This document shows positions 18,146 through 27,248 of a DNA stretch of 64,000 nt, one piece after another. The translations under genes were made by a program, and so were the position numbers. Positions within the stretch are counted from its first letter, which is position 1; every line of letters starts with the position of its first letter. The notes beneath the pieces were generated by a model. That model saw only the letters and a program-made list of their open reading frames with translations, was not told where the DNA came from and did not search any database. This stretch comes from Leifsonia sp. fls2-241-R2A-40a. Lineage in GTDB: Bacteria > Actinomycetota > Actinomycetes > Actinomycetales > Microbacteriaceae. Where the stretch lies: assembly GCF_030209575.1 (NCBI RefSeq), contig NZ_JARVRS010000001.1, positions 2,418,001-2,482,000 on the forward strand, read 5' to 3'.

Positions 18146-19678
18146 TCAGCCCAGCGTGAGGACCCGCTCGCCCCATCCCTCGCGCAGGGGGCCGTCGAGG
18201 TCGGGGACGACCCGATCCTCGGCGTCGATCACCAGAGTGGCCCGCGTGTCCTCGTCGTAACGGGGCCAGCCGGGGCCGGGGATGCCGTCGTGGGCGTAGG
18301 CGGACCAGCGCGCCCGCATCCGCGCGGAGACGACGGCAGCGGGCCGCCGTCCCCCCAGCAGGAACGACGGGTCGCGGGGGAGGGCGCCGAACTCTCCCCA
18401 CACGTACGGCAGGTCGGTCGCGTGCGAGGCGCCGATTCCGGTCAGCCGGAGCAGCGGAGGCGCGAAGTCGAACCGGTAGAGGTGCGTCGGAGCCACCCTG
18501 CTGTGGCCGGCGGCGACCCAGAGCGCCGGCATCCGGAACGCGATGTCGGTCGCGACCCGCACGCCCAGCGACGAGCGCTTCCGCGAGTAAGCGGCCATCA
18601 CCCGCTGCGGCGGCGGGAGGAGCGCACCGCCGCGTTGCTCGGTCTGCATCGTCTGGAACATGCGCTGCAGGGCGGCCCGGCGGATGGGCAGCAGCGGGGA
18701 CCGCATGAGCCGGAACAGCGTCGCCTCGTCGCGGTTCGTGCCGATCACCAGCGGGACCGGCAGTCCGCGGCCGTCGCTGAGCACGCGGATGGGCGCCTCG
18801 GGAAGAATGTCGTCTCCAACGACGGGGGCGAACGCCAGCATGCCGGGATGCTCGCTCGGGATCTCGGTGTACACCGCGGCCGCGGCATCCACGATCCGCT
18901 CCACCGGCACCTCGCGCAGCGCCGCCGCGTCATCGGATCCCACGCCGAGCCGGTCGAGGAACAGCCGGGCGACGTTCGCGGACCGCTCCGGTCCGTACAT
19001 CGAGCCGGCGGGAGGGCTCTGCGCGATCGCCCGCTGGAACAGCCCGGCGGCGGCCGGCGAGGCCAGCAGGGCGGTGATCAGCCCAGCGCCGGCGCTCTGC
19101 CCGAAGATCGTCACGGCCCCGGGATCGCCGCCGAAGGCGTGGATGTTGTCGCGCACCCAGTGCAGGGCGAGCAGCACATCCCGCAGCGCGACGTTCGAAT
19201 CGGCCTCCTCGTCACCGGCCGAGCGCAAGTCGAGGAAGCCCAGCGCGCCCAGGCGGTAGTTGAGGGTGACGAGCACCACATCCCCGCTGGTCGCCAGCTC
19301 GTCTCCGCGGTAGATCAGCTGACTGGATGCGCCCAGTGCGTACGCGCCCCCGTGCAGCCACACCATCACCGGCCGCGGCCGTCGGGATGGGGGCTCGGCC
19401 GAAGGGCGGACCACGTTGAGGAACAGGCAGTCCTCGTCCATCGCGGTCTCGCCCGGAGGGGCGAGGGGCACGGCGGGATTCGGGCGCTGGGGTGCCGCAG
19501 GACCGAACGTCGTCGCATCGGCAACGCCGCTCCACGGCGCCGCGGGCACGGGCGCCCGCCACCGCAGACGACCGATCGGCGGCTCGGCGTAGCGGATGCC
19601 ACGCCAGGCGCAGACGCGGCCGTCGTCACGGCCGCGGACAGCGCCCGCGGCCGTGACGGCGACCGGCCGACCGCTCAC
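18146..19678 (-). CDS. Type B carboxylesterase/lipase family protein
   Basis: A 510-residue esterase with EDCLFLNV, the oxyanion segment WLHGGAY and the nucleophile elbow GQSAGAG (serine at about 192), followed by GTNRDEAT and SHATDLPYVW towards the acid and histidine of the triad. No signal peptide. The GTG start overlaps the TGA of the upstream YciI gene (GTGA), so the two are co-translated. Substrate unknown; carboxylic esters are inferred from family. Confidence 0.88.
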   Translation of the reverse strand: MSGRPVAVTAAGAVRGRDDGRVCAWRGIRYAEPPIGRLRWRAPVPAAPWSGVADATTFGPAAPQRPNPAVPLAPPGETAMDEDCLFLNVVRPSAEPPSRRPRPVMVWLHGGAYALGASSQLIYRGDELATSGDVVLVTLNYRLGALGFLDLRSAGDEEADSNVALRDVLLALHWVRDNIHAFGGDPGAVTIFGQSAGAGLITALLASPAAAGLFQRAIAQSPPAGSMYGPERSANVARLFLDRLGVGSDDAAALREVPVERIVDAAAAVYTEIPSEHPGMLAFAPVVGDDILPEAPIRVLSDGRGLPVPLVIGTNRDEATLFRLMRSPLLPIRRAALQRMFQTMQTEQRGGALLPPPQRVMAAYSRKRSSLGVRVATDIAFRMPALWVAAGHSRVAPTHLYRFDFAPPLLRLTGIGASHATDLPYVWGEFGALPRDPSFLLGGRRPAAVVSARMRARWSAYAHDGIPGPGWPRYDEDTRATLVIDAEDRVVPDLDGPLREGWGERVLTLG

Positions 19679-20016
19679 GCTTCGGCGGTCTCCCACTGCA
19701 TGAACGGACGCAGCTCCAGCTGTCCGTTGCGTGCCATCGGGTGGCGCGAGGCGATCTCGATCGCCTCCTCCAGGTCGTCCACCTCGAGGATGTCGAACCC
19801 GCAGATCCATTCCTTCGTCTCGGCGAAGGGGCCGTCGGTGATGTACCGCTTCCCGTCGCGGACGCGCACCACACGCGACTCGGACGGCGCCTGCAGCACC
19901 TCGCCGATCACGCGCTTGCCCGAGGAGTCGAGCTCATCGACCCACAGGTCGACATCCGACTCGTCCGACTCGGTGTCGGGCTCGGTGCTGGTGACCACGA
20001 ACATCATGTACTTCAT
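19675..20016 (-). CDS. YciI-family protein
   Basis: A 113-residue YCII-related protein starting MKYMMFVVTSTEPDTESD, with the alpha/beta fold motifs DGPFAETKEWICGFDILEVD and EAIEIASRHP characteristic of the family (often found near ECF sigma factors, absent here). Biochemical role unclear. It heads a two-gene unit with the esterase. Confidence 0.85.
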   Translation of the reverse strand: MKYMMFVVTSTEPDTESDESDVDLWVDELDSSGKRVIGEVLQAPSESRVVRVRDGKRYITDGPFAETKEWICGFDILEVDDLEEAIEIASRHPMARNGQLELRPFMQWETAEA

Positions 20017-20144
20017 CGTTCTGTCCTCTCGATCGCGAACGCTTCATCCGGACGTCGAACGAGACGACCCCGCTTCGACATTCTGTCCCGGGAGGCCCGC
20101 AGGAGTGAAGGATTCAGCGGATCGCCAGGTGGCGCGCGAGGAGG

Positions 20145-20163
20145 TTAGTGTAGCCTTACCTTA
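20145..20163 (+). promoter_or_regulatory. IdeR/DtxR iron box
   Basis: TTAGTGTAGCCTTACCTTA matches 15 of 19 positions of the DtxR/IdeR consensus TTAGGTTAGSCTAACCTAA. It overlaps a plausible -10 (TAGCCT at 20151-20156) upstream of the siderophore-interacting protein gene, so iron-loaded IdeR would block initiation. Confidence 0.8.
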
Positions 20164-20191
20164 GTCCCGCACCCCGCCCCGGAAGGCCGAC

Positions 20192-21139
20192 GTGACCATC
20201 CTCGCCCCCATCCGCACCGAGCGCCCACGGCCTGCCTACCGGCCGTACCGCGCGACGGTAGAGAGGGTGCAGAGGCTCAGCCCGCACTTCACGCGGGTGA
20301 GCTTCCGGTGCGACGACTTCGAGCACTTCGGCACCGAATGCCTGGATCAGCGCATCAAGCTGCTGTTCCCGCTCGCGGACGGCTCGTTCTCCGACCTCGG
20401 CATGGATGACGAGGAAGCGCACTTCGCGGGCGACTGGTACCAGCGCTGGCGCTCGCTGCCCGAGCACCGGCGCAATCCGTTCCGGACCTACACGGTCCGC
20501 GCCATCGACACCGACGGCTGCCGGCTCGACGTCGACTTCGTCGTCCACGGCGACGGCGGCCCCGCATCCCGCTGGCTGAGCGGCGCGACGCCCGGCGACT
20601 CGGTCGTCGTCATCGGCCCGGATGCGCGCAGCGCCCACCGAGGCGTCGGCATCGACTGGCGCCCCGGGGATGCGCGCGAGCTGCTCCTCGTCGGCGACGA
20701 GACTGCGGCGCCGGCCATCGCATCCATCCTGGAGGCACTCCCCGCTGGTCGTCGCGCGCGGGCGTTCATCGAGGTGCCGTCGGCCGGGGATGCGCTCCCG
20801 CTGCGGACGCCCGTGCACGCGACCGTCCGCTGGCTGGCGCGAGGCGACGACGGTCCCGGCACCGCGCTGCTCCCGGCCGTGCAGCGCTGGCTGGCCGAGA
20901 ATCCGCGTATCGTCACGGGTGCTGCCGCCCGCGGATCGCAGAGGCTGGACGACGTCGATGTGGACCACGACATCCTCTGGGAGAGCCCGGAGGACGCGCA
21001 CGCCGGGTTCTACGCCTGGATCGCGGGGGAGTCGGGGGCAGTGAAGGCGCTGCGGCGGCTGCTCGTGCGCGAGCACGGAATCGACCGCTCGCGTGTCGCG
21101 TTCATGGGCTACTGGCGCCTGGGGCGCTCGGAGAGCTGA
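20192..21139 (+). CDS. Siderophore-interacting protein (ferric-siderophore reductase, SIP family)
   Basis: A 315-residue flavin-dependent reductase of the SIP/ViuB family that releases iron from imported ferric siderophores. The FAD-binding segment RTYTVRAID occurs at about 110, then DFVVHGDGGPASRW, and the C-terminal NAD(P)H part with LLLVGDETAAPAI; the WRLGRSE ending is typical. GTG start with GGAAGG upstream. Regulation by iron is indicated by the IdeR box; an IdeR gene is in this window at 59901. Confidence 0.93.
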   Translation: MTILAPIRTERPRPAYRPYRATVERVQRLSPHFTRVSFRCDDFEHFGTECLDQRIKLLFPLADGSFSDLGMDDEEAHFAGDWYQRWRSLPEHRRNPFRTYTVRAIDTDGCRLDVDFVVHGDGGPASRWLSGATPGDSVVVIGPDARSAHRGVGIDWRPGDARELLLVGDETAAPAIASILEALPAGRRARAFIEVPSAGDALPLRTPVHATVRWLARGDDGPGTALLPAVQRWLAENPRIVTGAAARGSQRLDDVDVDHDILWESPEDAHAGFYAWIAGESGAVKALRRLLVREHGIDRSRVAFMGYWRLGRSES

Positions 21140-21142
21140 GCC

Positions 21143-21877
21143 CTACTTGTCGTCGCGCTCGACGCCGCGGAACACATCCGGGTAGTCGTCGAGCCACGAC
21201 CAGTGGCTCACCGGCCAGCTGACCACGAACGCCTTGCCCACGACGTCGGAGAGCGGGACGAACCCCTTGCCCGGGTCGTCCATGTGGTACCGCGAGTCGG
21301 CCGAGTTGTAGCGGTTGTCGCCCATCACCCAGACGGAGCCCGCGGGCACGGTGACGTCGAAGGACTTCTCGGAGACCGCCTGCACCCCGGCGGGAAGAAG
21401 CACGTAGGGCTCCTTCAGCGGGACGCCGTTCACACTCATCTGGCCGAGGGCGTTGCAGCAGCTGATGTGGTCGCCGGGCAGGCCGATCAGGCGCTTGACC
21501 AGGTGCTGGTCGGAGTCGGAGGCGCCCAGCCCGACGAAGTCGAGGACGGCGCCGACGCTCTGCTGGAACGCGTTGCCGGTGGCCGGAGGAGCAGGAGGCA
21601 GCCAGCCGCCCGGATCCTTGAAGACGACGACGTCGCCGCGCTGCAGCCCGAACACCTTCGGCTGGAGCTCGTTGACGATGATCCGGTCGTTGATCTGGAG
21701 GGTGTTCTCCATCGACCCGGACGGGATGTAGAAGGAGCGGGCGACGAACGTCTTGATGAGGAACGACACCAGCACCGCGACCACGAAGATGACCACCACA
21801 TCCCGCAGCAGGGTCTTCCAGCTGGACGTGCGCCGGGCGGATCGGCGCGGGCGCGCGGTGGCAGTACTGTCGGTCAC
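21143..21877 (-). CDS. lepB: Signal peptidase I
   Basis: A 244-residue membrane-bound leader peptidase: one N-terminal transmembrane helix (about 24-44), the serine of SGSM at residue 55 and the general-base lysine of KRLIGLPGD at about 128, then GDNRYNSADSR. It removes signal peptides from exported proteins. It converges on the SIP gene with 3 bp between stops. Confidence 0.95.
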   Translation of the reverse strand: MTDSTATARPRRSARRTSSWKTLLRDVVVIFVVAVLVSFLIKTFVARSFYIPSGSMENTLQINDRIIVNELQPKVFGLQRGDVVVFKDPGGWLPPAPPATGNAFQQSVGAVLDFVGLGASDSDQHLVKRLIGLPGDHISCCNALGQMSVNGVPLKEPYVLLPAGVQAVSEKSFDVTVPAGSVWVMGDNRYNSADSRYHMDDPGKGFVPLSDVVGKAFVVSWPVSHWSWLDDYPDVFRGVERDDK

Positions 21878-22007
21878 AATCTCTCACCGTAACGTGCCGA
21901 TGCTGTGAGCCGCATCCGACCCCGTTCTGGTGGCTTGTAGGCGGCCCGGCACGGTGAGAACATCTCATTACGAGCCGTCCAGCGTCTGCTGTCGGTTCGT
22001 TCCCACC

Positions 22008-23474
22008 ATGCGGAGAGCGTTCGGACGGCAGAGAACGGCGACGCGGTCCCCGGGGCCGCGCCTGGTCCCCGCGTGGGCGGTGCTCATCCTCGTCGCAGGA
22101 GGGCTGCTGGGGATGCCGCAGGCGGCTTCGGCCGAGGAATGCACGGTGGCGTGCGCACCTGCGGTCGGTGCGTCGGGAGACCGCGGCGGCGATGGGAAGA
22201 GCGGGACGGAGGCTCCGGACCCGACGCCCACGCCGGATCCGACGCCGACTCCGGATCCCACGCCGACTCCGAATCCGACGCCGACTCCGGACCCCACGCC
22301 GACGCCCGAGCCCACGCCCACTCCGACCCCGACGCCCACTCCGACCCCGACCCCGACGCCCACTCCGACCCCGACGCCCACTCCGACCCCGACGCCCACT
22401 CCGACCCCATCCGCTCCGCCGCCGGTGGAGAACCCGGGTCCGCCACCGACCGACGAGATCACCCTCACCCCGCCCGACCTTCCCGAGTTCCCGACCGTCG
22501 ACCCGGCGGAGCTCGCGCAGGCGGCGCAGCTGGCCAGCGACCTCGCCACCGCCCAGGAGCAGCTCGCGGAGGCGAGCGCCCAGTCGGACAGCGTCCAGCG
22601 AGAGCACGACCGTGCCCAGGCCGCGGCGGATGCGCTCCAGGCCCAGGCGCAGGCGGCGAGCACGCACGCGGCCGCGGCGGCCGCCTTCGCGACCGCGCTG
22701 ATCCGCTCGTCGGGAACGCACCTGCTGACGCAGGACCCGGTCACGGCAGCCCTCAGGGGGCCGGGGGACCTGCTGACGAAGCTGGGCGCGGCCGACCGGC
22801 TGGCGACGCTGTCGGCGTCGCGCGACGCGGCCATCCGCGAGGCGTCTGCCGAGAAGAAGACGGCGAAGACGCTGACGGAGAAGGCCCAGGGCGCCGCCGA
22901 CGCGGTGGCCGCCATCGACGTCGAAGGCAGCCAGCAGGCCGTCGCCGAGGCGCAGGCACAGGTGGATGCGGCGTCCGCGGCGCTTATCGCCGCGCCCACC
23001 GTCATCGAGGCAGGCTCCGGCTGGCAGGTGCTCACGTCCGACCCGTCGCTCGTCGCGAGCGGCTGGGCACTGCCGGTGCACGGTTCGCTGACGGACGTGT
23101 TCGGCCCCCGGCCGTCACGTCCTCTGGGTACCGACCCATTCCATCCCGGGGATGACATCGGCGCGGCCTGCGGAACGACGATCTACGCCGCAGCCGCCGG
23201 CACCGTGGAGCGGGCGGGCCCGTTCAGCGGGTACGGCAACTACATCCTCATCGATCACGGCGGCGGCGTGGAGACCGCCTACGGACACATCCGCGACGGG
23301 GGGATCGGGGTGGCCGTCGGACAGCAGGTGGCAGCCGGACAGCCGATCGCGCAGGTCGGGTCGACGGGACTCTCCACCGGCTGCCACCTGCACTTCGAGG
23401 TGCACGTCAACGGCCTCCAAATCGACCCGCAGCCGTTCATGGCTGCCCGCGGTGTGGTGCTCGGAACCCGCTGA
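22008..23474 (+). CDS. Secreted M23-family peptidoglycan endopeptidase with PT-repeat and coiled coil
   Basis: A 488-residue exported protein: signal peptide (about 1-42, ending ASA), a Pro-Thr-rich low-complexity linker (about 70-134, PDPTPTP units), a long alanine/glutamine coiled coil (about 165-330), and a C-terminal M23 (LytM/NlpD-like) zinc domain with H379-x3-D383 and H460-x-H462. The architecture resembles cell-division endopeptidases or their activators; both metal motifs are intact, so catalysis is likely. ATG 22008 is chosen because it directly begins the signal peptide. Confidence 0.9.
   Translation: MRRAFGRQRTATRSPGPRLVPAWAVLILVAGGLLGMPQAASAEECTVACAPAVGASGDRGGDGKSGTEAPDPTPTPDPTPTPDPTPTPNPTPTPDPTPTPEPTPTPTPTPTPTPTPTPTPTPTPTPTPTPTPTPSAPPPVENPGPPPTDEITLTPPDLPEFPTVDPAELAQAAQLASDLATAQEQLAEASAQSDSVQREHDRAQAAADALQAQAQAASTHAAAAAAFATALIRSSGTHLLTQDPVTAALRGPGDLLTKLGAADRLATLSASRDAAIREASAEKKTAKTLTEKAQGAADAVAAIDVEGSQQAVAEAQAQVDAASAALIAAPTVIEAGSGWQVLTSDPSLVASGWALPVHGSLTDVFGPRPSRPLGTDPFHPGDDIGAACGTTIYAAAAGTVERAGPFSGYGNYILIDHGGGVETAYGHIRDGGIGVAVGQQVAAGQPIAQVGSTGLSTGCHLHFEVHVNGLQIDPQPFMAARGVVLGTR
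22215..22410 (+). repeat. Low-complexity Pro-Thr coding repeat
   Basis: Degenerate 6-18 bp units of CCGACGCCCACT type encode the PTPTPDP linker of the M23 peptidase. Several stretches are near-identical, so this region is prone to slippage and assembly error. Confidence 0.85.
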
Positions 23475-23519
23475 TCCTCTGGATTCGCTGGACACCGCCC
23501 CCAAATCGCTGCGCGGGCG

Positions 23520-23525
23520 TACGGT
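23520..23525 (+). promoter_or_regulatory. -10 box of leaderless maltokinase promoter
   Basis: TACGGT lies 6 nt before the ATG at 23532, without a ribosome site between. Confidence 0.5.
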
Positions 23526-23531
23526 TCAGGC

Positions 23532-24869
23532 ATGACCGAACTCACGGAGCTGGTAGGGACGTGGATGCGGCGCCAGCGGTGGTACTCGACCAAGAATGTC
23601 GAGCCCCGCCTGCGGCTGCTCGCCTCGTTCGAGACCGAACCGGCGGACGGCGACGTCCGCATCCTCACCCACTTCTTCTGCGACGACGCGCCCCGCACCC
23701 CGCGGATCTACCAGGTGCCCGTGGTCGCCCGGGCCGACCGCGACGGCGACGAAGCCGCACTGATCGGCGAGGCCGGCGGCCGTTACCTCTACGACGGCTG
23801 CACCGAGGAGGCCTACGTCGCCGCACTCGTGCAGCTCATGACCGGTGAGGATCGAGCCGAGGGTCGGGATGCGCACGCCCAGGGCCACTCCCTCGGTGAG
23901 CGGCTGGTCGTGCGCTCGTCGCGGCGGCTGACCGGCGAGCAGTCGAACACGTCCATCGTGGGCGAGCTGGAGGACGGCCGGCCGGCGCTGATCAAGGTCT
24001 TCCGCGTGGTGCAGGACGGCGAGAACCCGGACGTGTCCACCCTCGCGGCGCTCACGGCGGGCGGCTCGCGCCGGACGCCCGCGCTGCTCGGCTGGCTGAC
24101 CGGCCGATGGCCGACGGCGGATGGCGGAACGGCCTCCGGCGAACTCGCCCTGATGCAGGACTTCCTGCCCGGTTCGGAGGACGGCTGGGAGCTGGCCGTC
24201 AGCGCGGCGGAGCGGAGCGAGGACTTCACCGAGCGGGCGTACCTGCTCGGCGCGGGCACCGCCGAGCTCCACCGGTCGATGGCGCAGGTGCTGCCGACCA
24301 CGCTCGCTTCGAAAGAGGATGTCGCCCTCGCGCTGGACGGGATGTTCCGCCGGCTCACCGTCACGACCACAGAGGTGCCGGAGGTCGACGAGTTGCGGGC
24401 CGGCATCGCCGCGGTCTACGAGGAGGCGGCTGCCGCGCCCCTCCCGGTGCTGCAGCGCATCCACGGCGACCTGCACCTCGGGCAGGTGCTGTACTCGCCG
24501 GAGCGCGGGTGGCAGTTCATCGACTTCGAGGGCGAGCCGCTGCGGCCGCTCGCCGAACGCGCCCTGCCGGATGCGACGATGCGGGACGTCGCGGGCATGC
24601 TGCGGTCGTTCGACTACGTAGCCGGTTCGTTGGCGCGCAGGGAGCCGCCCGTGGACGCCACGGCGTGGGCGAGCGACGCTCGCGGGGCGTACCTCGGGGG
24701 GTACGCGTCGGTCGCCGGGTCGGAGGTCGAGGACTTCCGCCTGCTGCTCGACGCGTTCGAGCTGGACAAGGCCGTGTACGAGATCGCGTACGAGGCACGC
24801 CACCGGCCGGCGTGGATCCCGATCCCCCTCGCCGCGGTGCAGCGGCTGCTCGCGACCCGGGTGGGGTGA
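23532..24869 (+). CDS. mak: Maltokinase-like phosphotransferase
   Basis: A 445-residue protein of the actinobacterial maltokinase family, which uses ATP to make maltose-1-phosphate for the GlgE glucan pathway. It has the N-cap QRWYSTK, NTSIVGEL, the catalytic loop HGDLHLGQ (H311, D313) and the metal-binding FIDFEGEP. Family members are often fused or linked to trehalose synthase (TreS); no treS, glgE or glgB is nearby. Leaderless -10 box upstream. Confidence 0.85.
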   Translation: MTELTELVGTWMRRQRWYSTKNVEPRLRLLASFETEPADGDVRILTHFFCDDAPRTPRIYQVPVVARADRDGDEAALIGEAGGRYLYDGCTEEAYVAALVQLMTGEDRAEGRDAHAQGHSLGERLVVRSSRRLTGEQSNTSIVGELEDGRPALIKVFRVVQDGENPDVSTLAALTAGGSRRTPALLGWLTGRWPTADGGTASGELALMQDFLPGSEDGWELAVSAAERSEDFTERAYLLGAGTAELHRSMAQVLPTTLASKEDVALALDGMFRRLTVTTTEVPEVDELRAGIAAVYEEAAAAPLPVLQRIHGDLHLGQVLYSPERGWQFIDFEGEPLRPLAERALPDATMRDVAGMLRSFDYVAGSLARREPPVDATAWASDARGAYLGGYASVAGSEVEDFRLLLDAFELDKAVYEIAYEARHRPAWIPIPLAAVQRLLATRVG

Positions 24870-24881
24870 GGCGGGCTCTGC

Positions 24882-25652
24882 TCAGCGCCCGGTGAAGCCC
24901 GGCTTCCGCTTCTCCTGGAAGGCGCGGAAGCCCTCCCGGTAGTCGGCGGTGTCGCGCAGCACCGCCTGCGCGGCGTTCTCCGCGGCCACGGACGACCACA
25001 GGTCGAGCGAGCCGTCGCGGAGGCCTGCCACGATCCGCTTGCTCGCGAGGAACGCCTGCGTCGCGCCGGTCGCAGCAGCCGCCGCTGCTGCATCCACCGC
25101 ATCCCGCAACTCGGACGCGGGGAGCGCGCGCGAGAACAGGCCACCGGCCACCGCTTCCGAGCCGGACAGCAGCCGGCCCGAGTAGATGAGATCGAGCGCG
25201 CGGTGCGGGCCGAGGCGCGAGACGAGCAGCCAGTGGCCTCCCGAATCGAGGGCGGCGCCGAGCGCGGCGAACGGGGAGCCGATCTTCGCGTCGTCGGCGA
25301 CGTACACGACGTCGGTGGCGACGAGCAGGCCGAGGCCGACGCCGAGGGAGGCGCCCTGCGCCGCGGCGAAGGTGGGTGCCGGGAAGGCGGCGATGCGGCC
25401 CAGCAGCGGCGTGACCAGGCCGTCCAGGTAACCGCTGACGTCATCCGTCGCCGGGTCGACTCCGGCGATGTCGCGGCCGGCGCAGAAGGCGCGGCCCTCG
25501 CCGCGCAGCACCAGGGCGCGCACCCCGGCCGCCTCGGCGTCGGCGTAGGCGGCGGTCAGGTCGCGCAGGTCCTCAGGGCCGAGGGCGTTGAGGCGTTCGG
25601 GGGCGTTCAGCGTCACGCGGGCGATGCCGTCGGCGATGTCCAGGTCGATCAC
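24882..25652 (-). CDS. paaG: Enoyl-CoA hydratase/isomerase, PaaG-like
   Basis: A 256-residue crotonase-fold protein with the oxyanion segments AFCAGRDI and GASLGVGLGL and the active-site stretch LGAALDSGGHWLL. The DSGG rather than ExGG arrangement resembles PaaG, the ring-opening isomerase that turns ring-1,2-epoxyphenylacetyl-CoA into an oxepin. It is the last gene of the paaABCDE transcript, 14 bp after paaE. A generic enoyl-CoA hydratase is the alternative. Confidence 0.75.
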   Translation of the reverse strand: MIDLDIADGIARVTLNAPERLNALGPEDLRDLTAAYADAEAAGVRALVLRGEGRAFCAGRDIAGVDPATDDVSGYLDGLVTPLLGRIAAFPAPTFAAAQGASLGVGLGLLVATDVVYVADDAKIGSPFAALGAALDSGGHWLLVSRLGPHRALDLIYSGRLLSGSEAVAGGLFSRALPASELRDAVDAAAAAAATGATQAFLASKRIVAGLRDGSLDLWSSVAAENAAQAVLRDTADYREGFRAFQEKRKPGFTGR

Positions 25653-25666
25653 GGGGCCTCCGCGGG

Positions 25667-26755
25667 TCAGACGTCGTAGTCGACCACGACGCGGTCGGTC
25701 AGGGGATGGGACTGGCAGGTCAGCACGTAGCCGCGCTCCAGCTCCTCGGGCTCAAGCGCGTAGTTCTCGGTCATCCGCACGTCGCCCGACACGAGGCGCG
25801 CGCGGCAGGTGCCGCAGACGCCGCCGGTGCAGGCGAAGGGGACGTCCGGGCGCACGCGGAGCGCCGCGTTCAGGACCGACTCGTTCGCATCCACCGGAGT
25901 CGTCACCGTCGACGACAGTCCGTCCAGCGTGAAGTCGATCTGCGCCGTGCGCTCGCCCTTGTGTACGACGACCGGCCGGCCGATGTCGCCGCGCGGCTCG
26001 GTGGGCTCGCCGGTCGTGAACAGCTCGAAGTGGATGCGGCTGCGCTCCACTCCGAACTCCTCCAGCACGTCGCGGCACAGCTGGACCAGCTCGAACGGCC
26101 CGCACAGGAACCACTCGTCGACCGAATCCGGCGGGATGAGCGTGTCCAGCATCCTGCGCAGCCGGTCCTCGTCGATGCGGCCCGACAGCAACGGCGCAGA
26201 CCGCTGCTCGCGGGACAGGACATGGTGGAGGGCCAGGCGCGCCGGGTAGCGGTCCTTCAGATCCGCGAGCTCCTCCAGGAACATGACGTCGATGGCCGTG
26301 CGGTTCGTGTAGACGAGCGTGAACCGGGAGGACGGCGAACCGGCGAGGATGCCGCCCGCGAGCGCCATCAGCGGGGTGATTCCGGAGCCTGCGGCTATGC
26401 CGACGATATGGCGGCCGGCGGTCCGCTCCGCGGGCAGGGTGAAGGTGCCCTGCGGGCTCATCACGTCGATCCGGTCGCCGGCGCGCAACTCGCTGGTGGC
26501 CCACGTCGAGAAGGCGCCGCCGAGATCGCGCTTGATCGCGATGCTGATGCGGCCCGGCACCGGGGGACGGCACAGCGAGTAGCTGCGGCGCAGCTCCTTC
26601 CCGGCGACATGGGCGCGCAGCGCGACGTGTTGACCGGGCAGGTAGTCGTAGTCGCCGTGCAGCTCCTCCGGGACCGCGAACGTCACCTCGACGCTCGCCG
26701 AAGTGAGCGGCCGCACCTCGGCGACCGCGAGCGAATGGAAACGCGCCCGCGCCAT
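25667..26755 (-). CDS. paaE: Phenylacetyl-CoA epoxidase reductase subunit PaaE
   Basis: A 362-residue iron-sulfur flavoprotein supplying electrons to the PaaABCD epoxidase. N-terminal FAD domain with RRSYSLCRPP, NADPH domain with GIAAGSGITPLMAL, and a C-terminal plant-type 2Fe-2S ferredoxin domain with CTGGVCGTCRA and the last ligand in VLTCQSHP. Length and domain order match PaaE. Ten bp from paaD, within a tightly packed operon. Confidence 0.95.
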   Translation of the reverse strand: MARARFHSLAVAEVRPLTSASVEVTFAVPEELHGDYDYLPGQHVALRAHVAGKELRRSYSLCRPPVPGRISIAIKRDLGGAFSTWATSELRAGDRIDVMSPQGTFTLPAERTAGRHIVGIAAGSGITPLMALAGGILAGSPSSRFTLVYTNRTAIDVMFLEELADLKDRYPARLALHHVLSREQRSAPLLSGRIDEDRLRRMLDTLIPPDSVDEWFLCGPFELVQLCRDVLEEFGVERSRIHFELFTTGEPTEPRGDIGRPVVVHKGERTAQIDFTLDGLSSTVTTPVDANESVLNAALRVRPDVPFACTGGVCGTCRARLVSGDVRMTENYALEPEELERGYVLTCQSHPLTDRVVVDYDV

Positions 26756-26765
26756 CAGTCGCCCC

Positions 26766-27248
26766 TCACAGCGCTTTGAAGTGGTCGAACGGCTCGTGGC
26801 ACGCGTTGCAGACGAACAGCGCCTTGCACGACGTCGAGCCGAAATGGGCGACCTCCCGGGTGTCGAGGGAGTCGCAGTGCGGGCACTTCACCGACATGCG
26901 CAGGCGCACCGTGCCGGTGGACGACGGCGGCGCGATGCCGTAGTCGCGCAGCGCCGAACGGCCGGCCGCGCTGATCCAGTCGGTGGTCCACGCGGGCGAC
27001 AGCGAGAGGCGCACCCGGACGTCGTCGAACCCCGCCGAGGTCAAGGCCCGGACGACGTCCTCGCGGATCGCATCCATCGCGGGGCAGCCGGAGTACGTCG
27101 GCGTGATGACGACCTCGACGCCGTCGTCGGTCACCTTGACCTCGCGCAGCACCCCGAGATCGTCGATGCTCAGGACGGGCACCTCGGGGTCGACGACGGA
27201 CGCGGCGGCCGACCAGGCGCGCACGGCGTCCGCGTGATGCGTCACCAT
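26766..27248 (-). CDS. paaD: Phenylacetate degradation protein PaaD
   Basis: A 160-residue protein of the PaaD/SufT (MIP18, DUF59) family, thought to mature metal centres of the epoxidase. N-terminal DUF59 part with VDPEVPVLSIDDLG and TPTYSGCPAMD; C-terminal zinc ribbon with CPHCDS and CNACHEPFDHFKAL. The ATG at 27248 overlaps the paaC stop; GTG at 27245 is an alternative giving the familiar GTGA overlap. Confidence 0.93.
   Translation of the reverse strand: MVTHHADAVRAWSAAASVVDPEVPVLSIDDLGVLREVKVTDDGVEVVITPTYSGCPAMDAIREDVVRALTSAGFDDVRVRLSLSPAWTTDWISAAGRSALRDYGIAPPSSTGTVRLRMSVKCPHCDSLDTREVAHFGSTSCKALFVCNACHEPFDHFKAL

Noticed and set aside
22215-22410. CRISPR-like or regulatory tandem repeat
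   Set aside because: It is in frame and encodes a Pro-Thr linker of a secreted enzyme; units are degenerate and without unique spacers.
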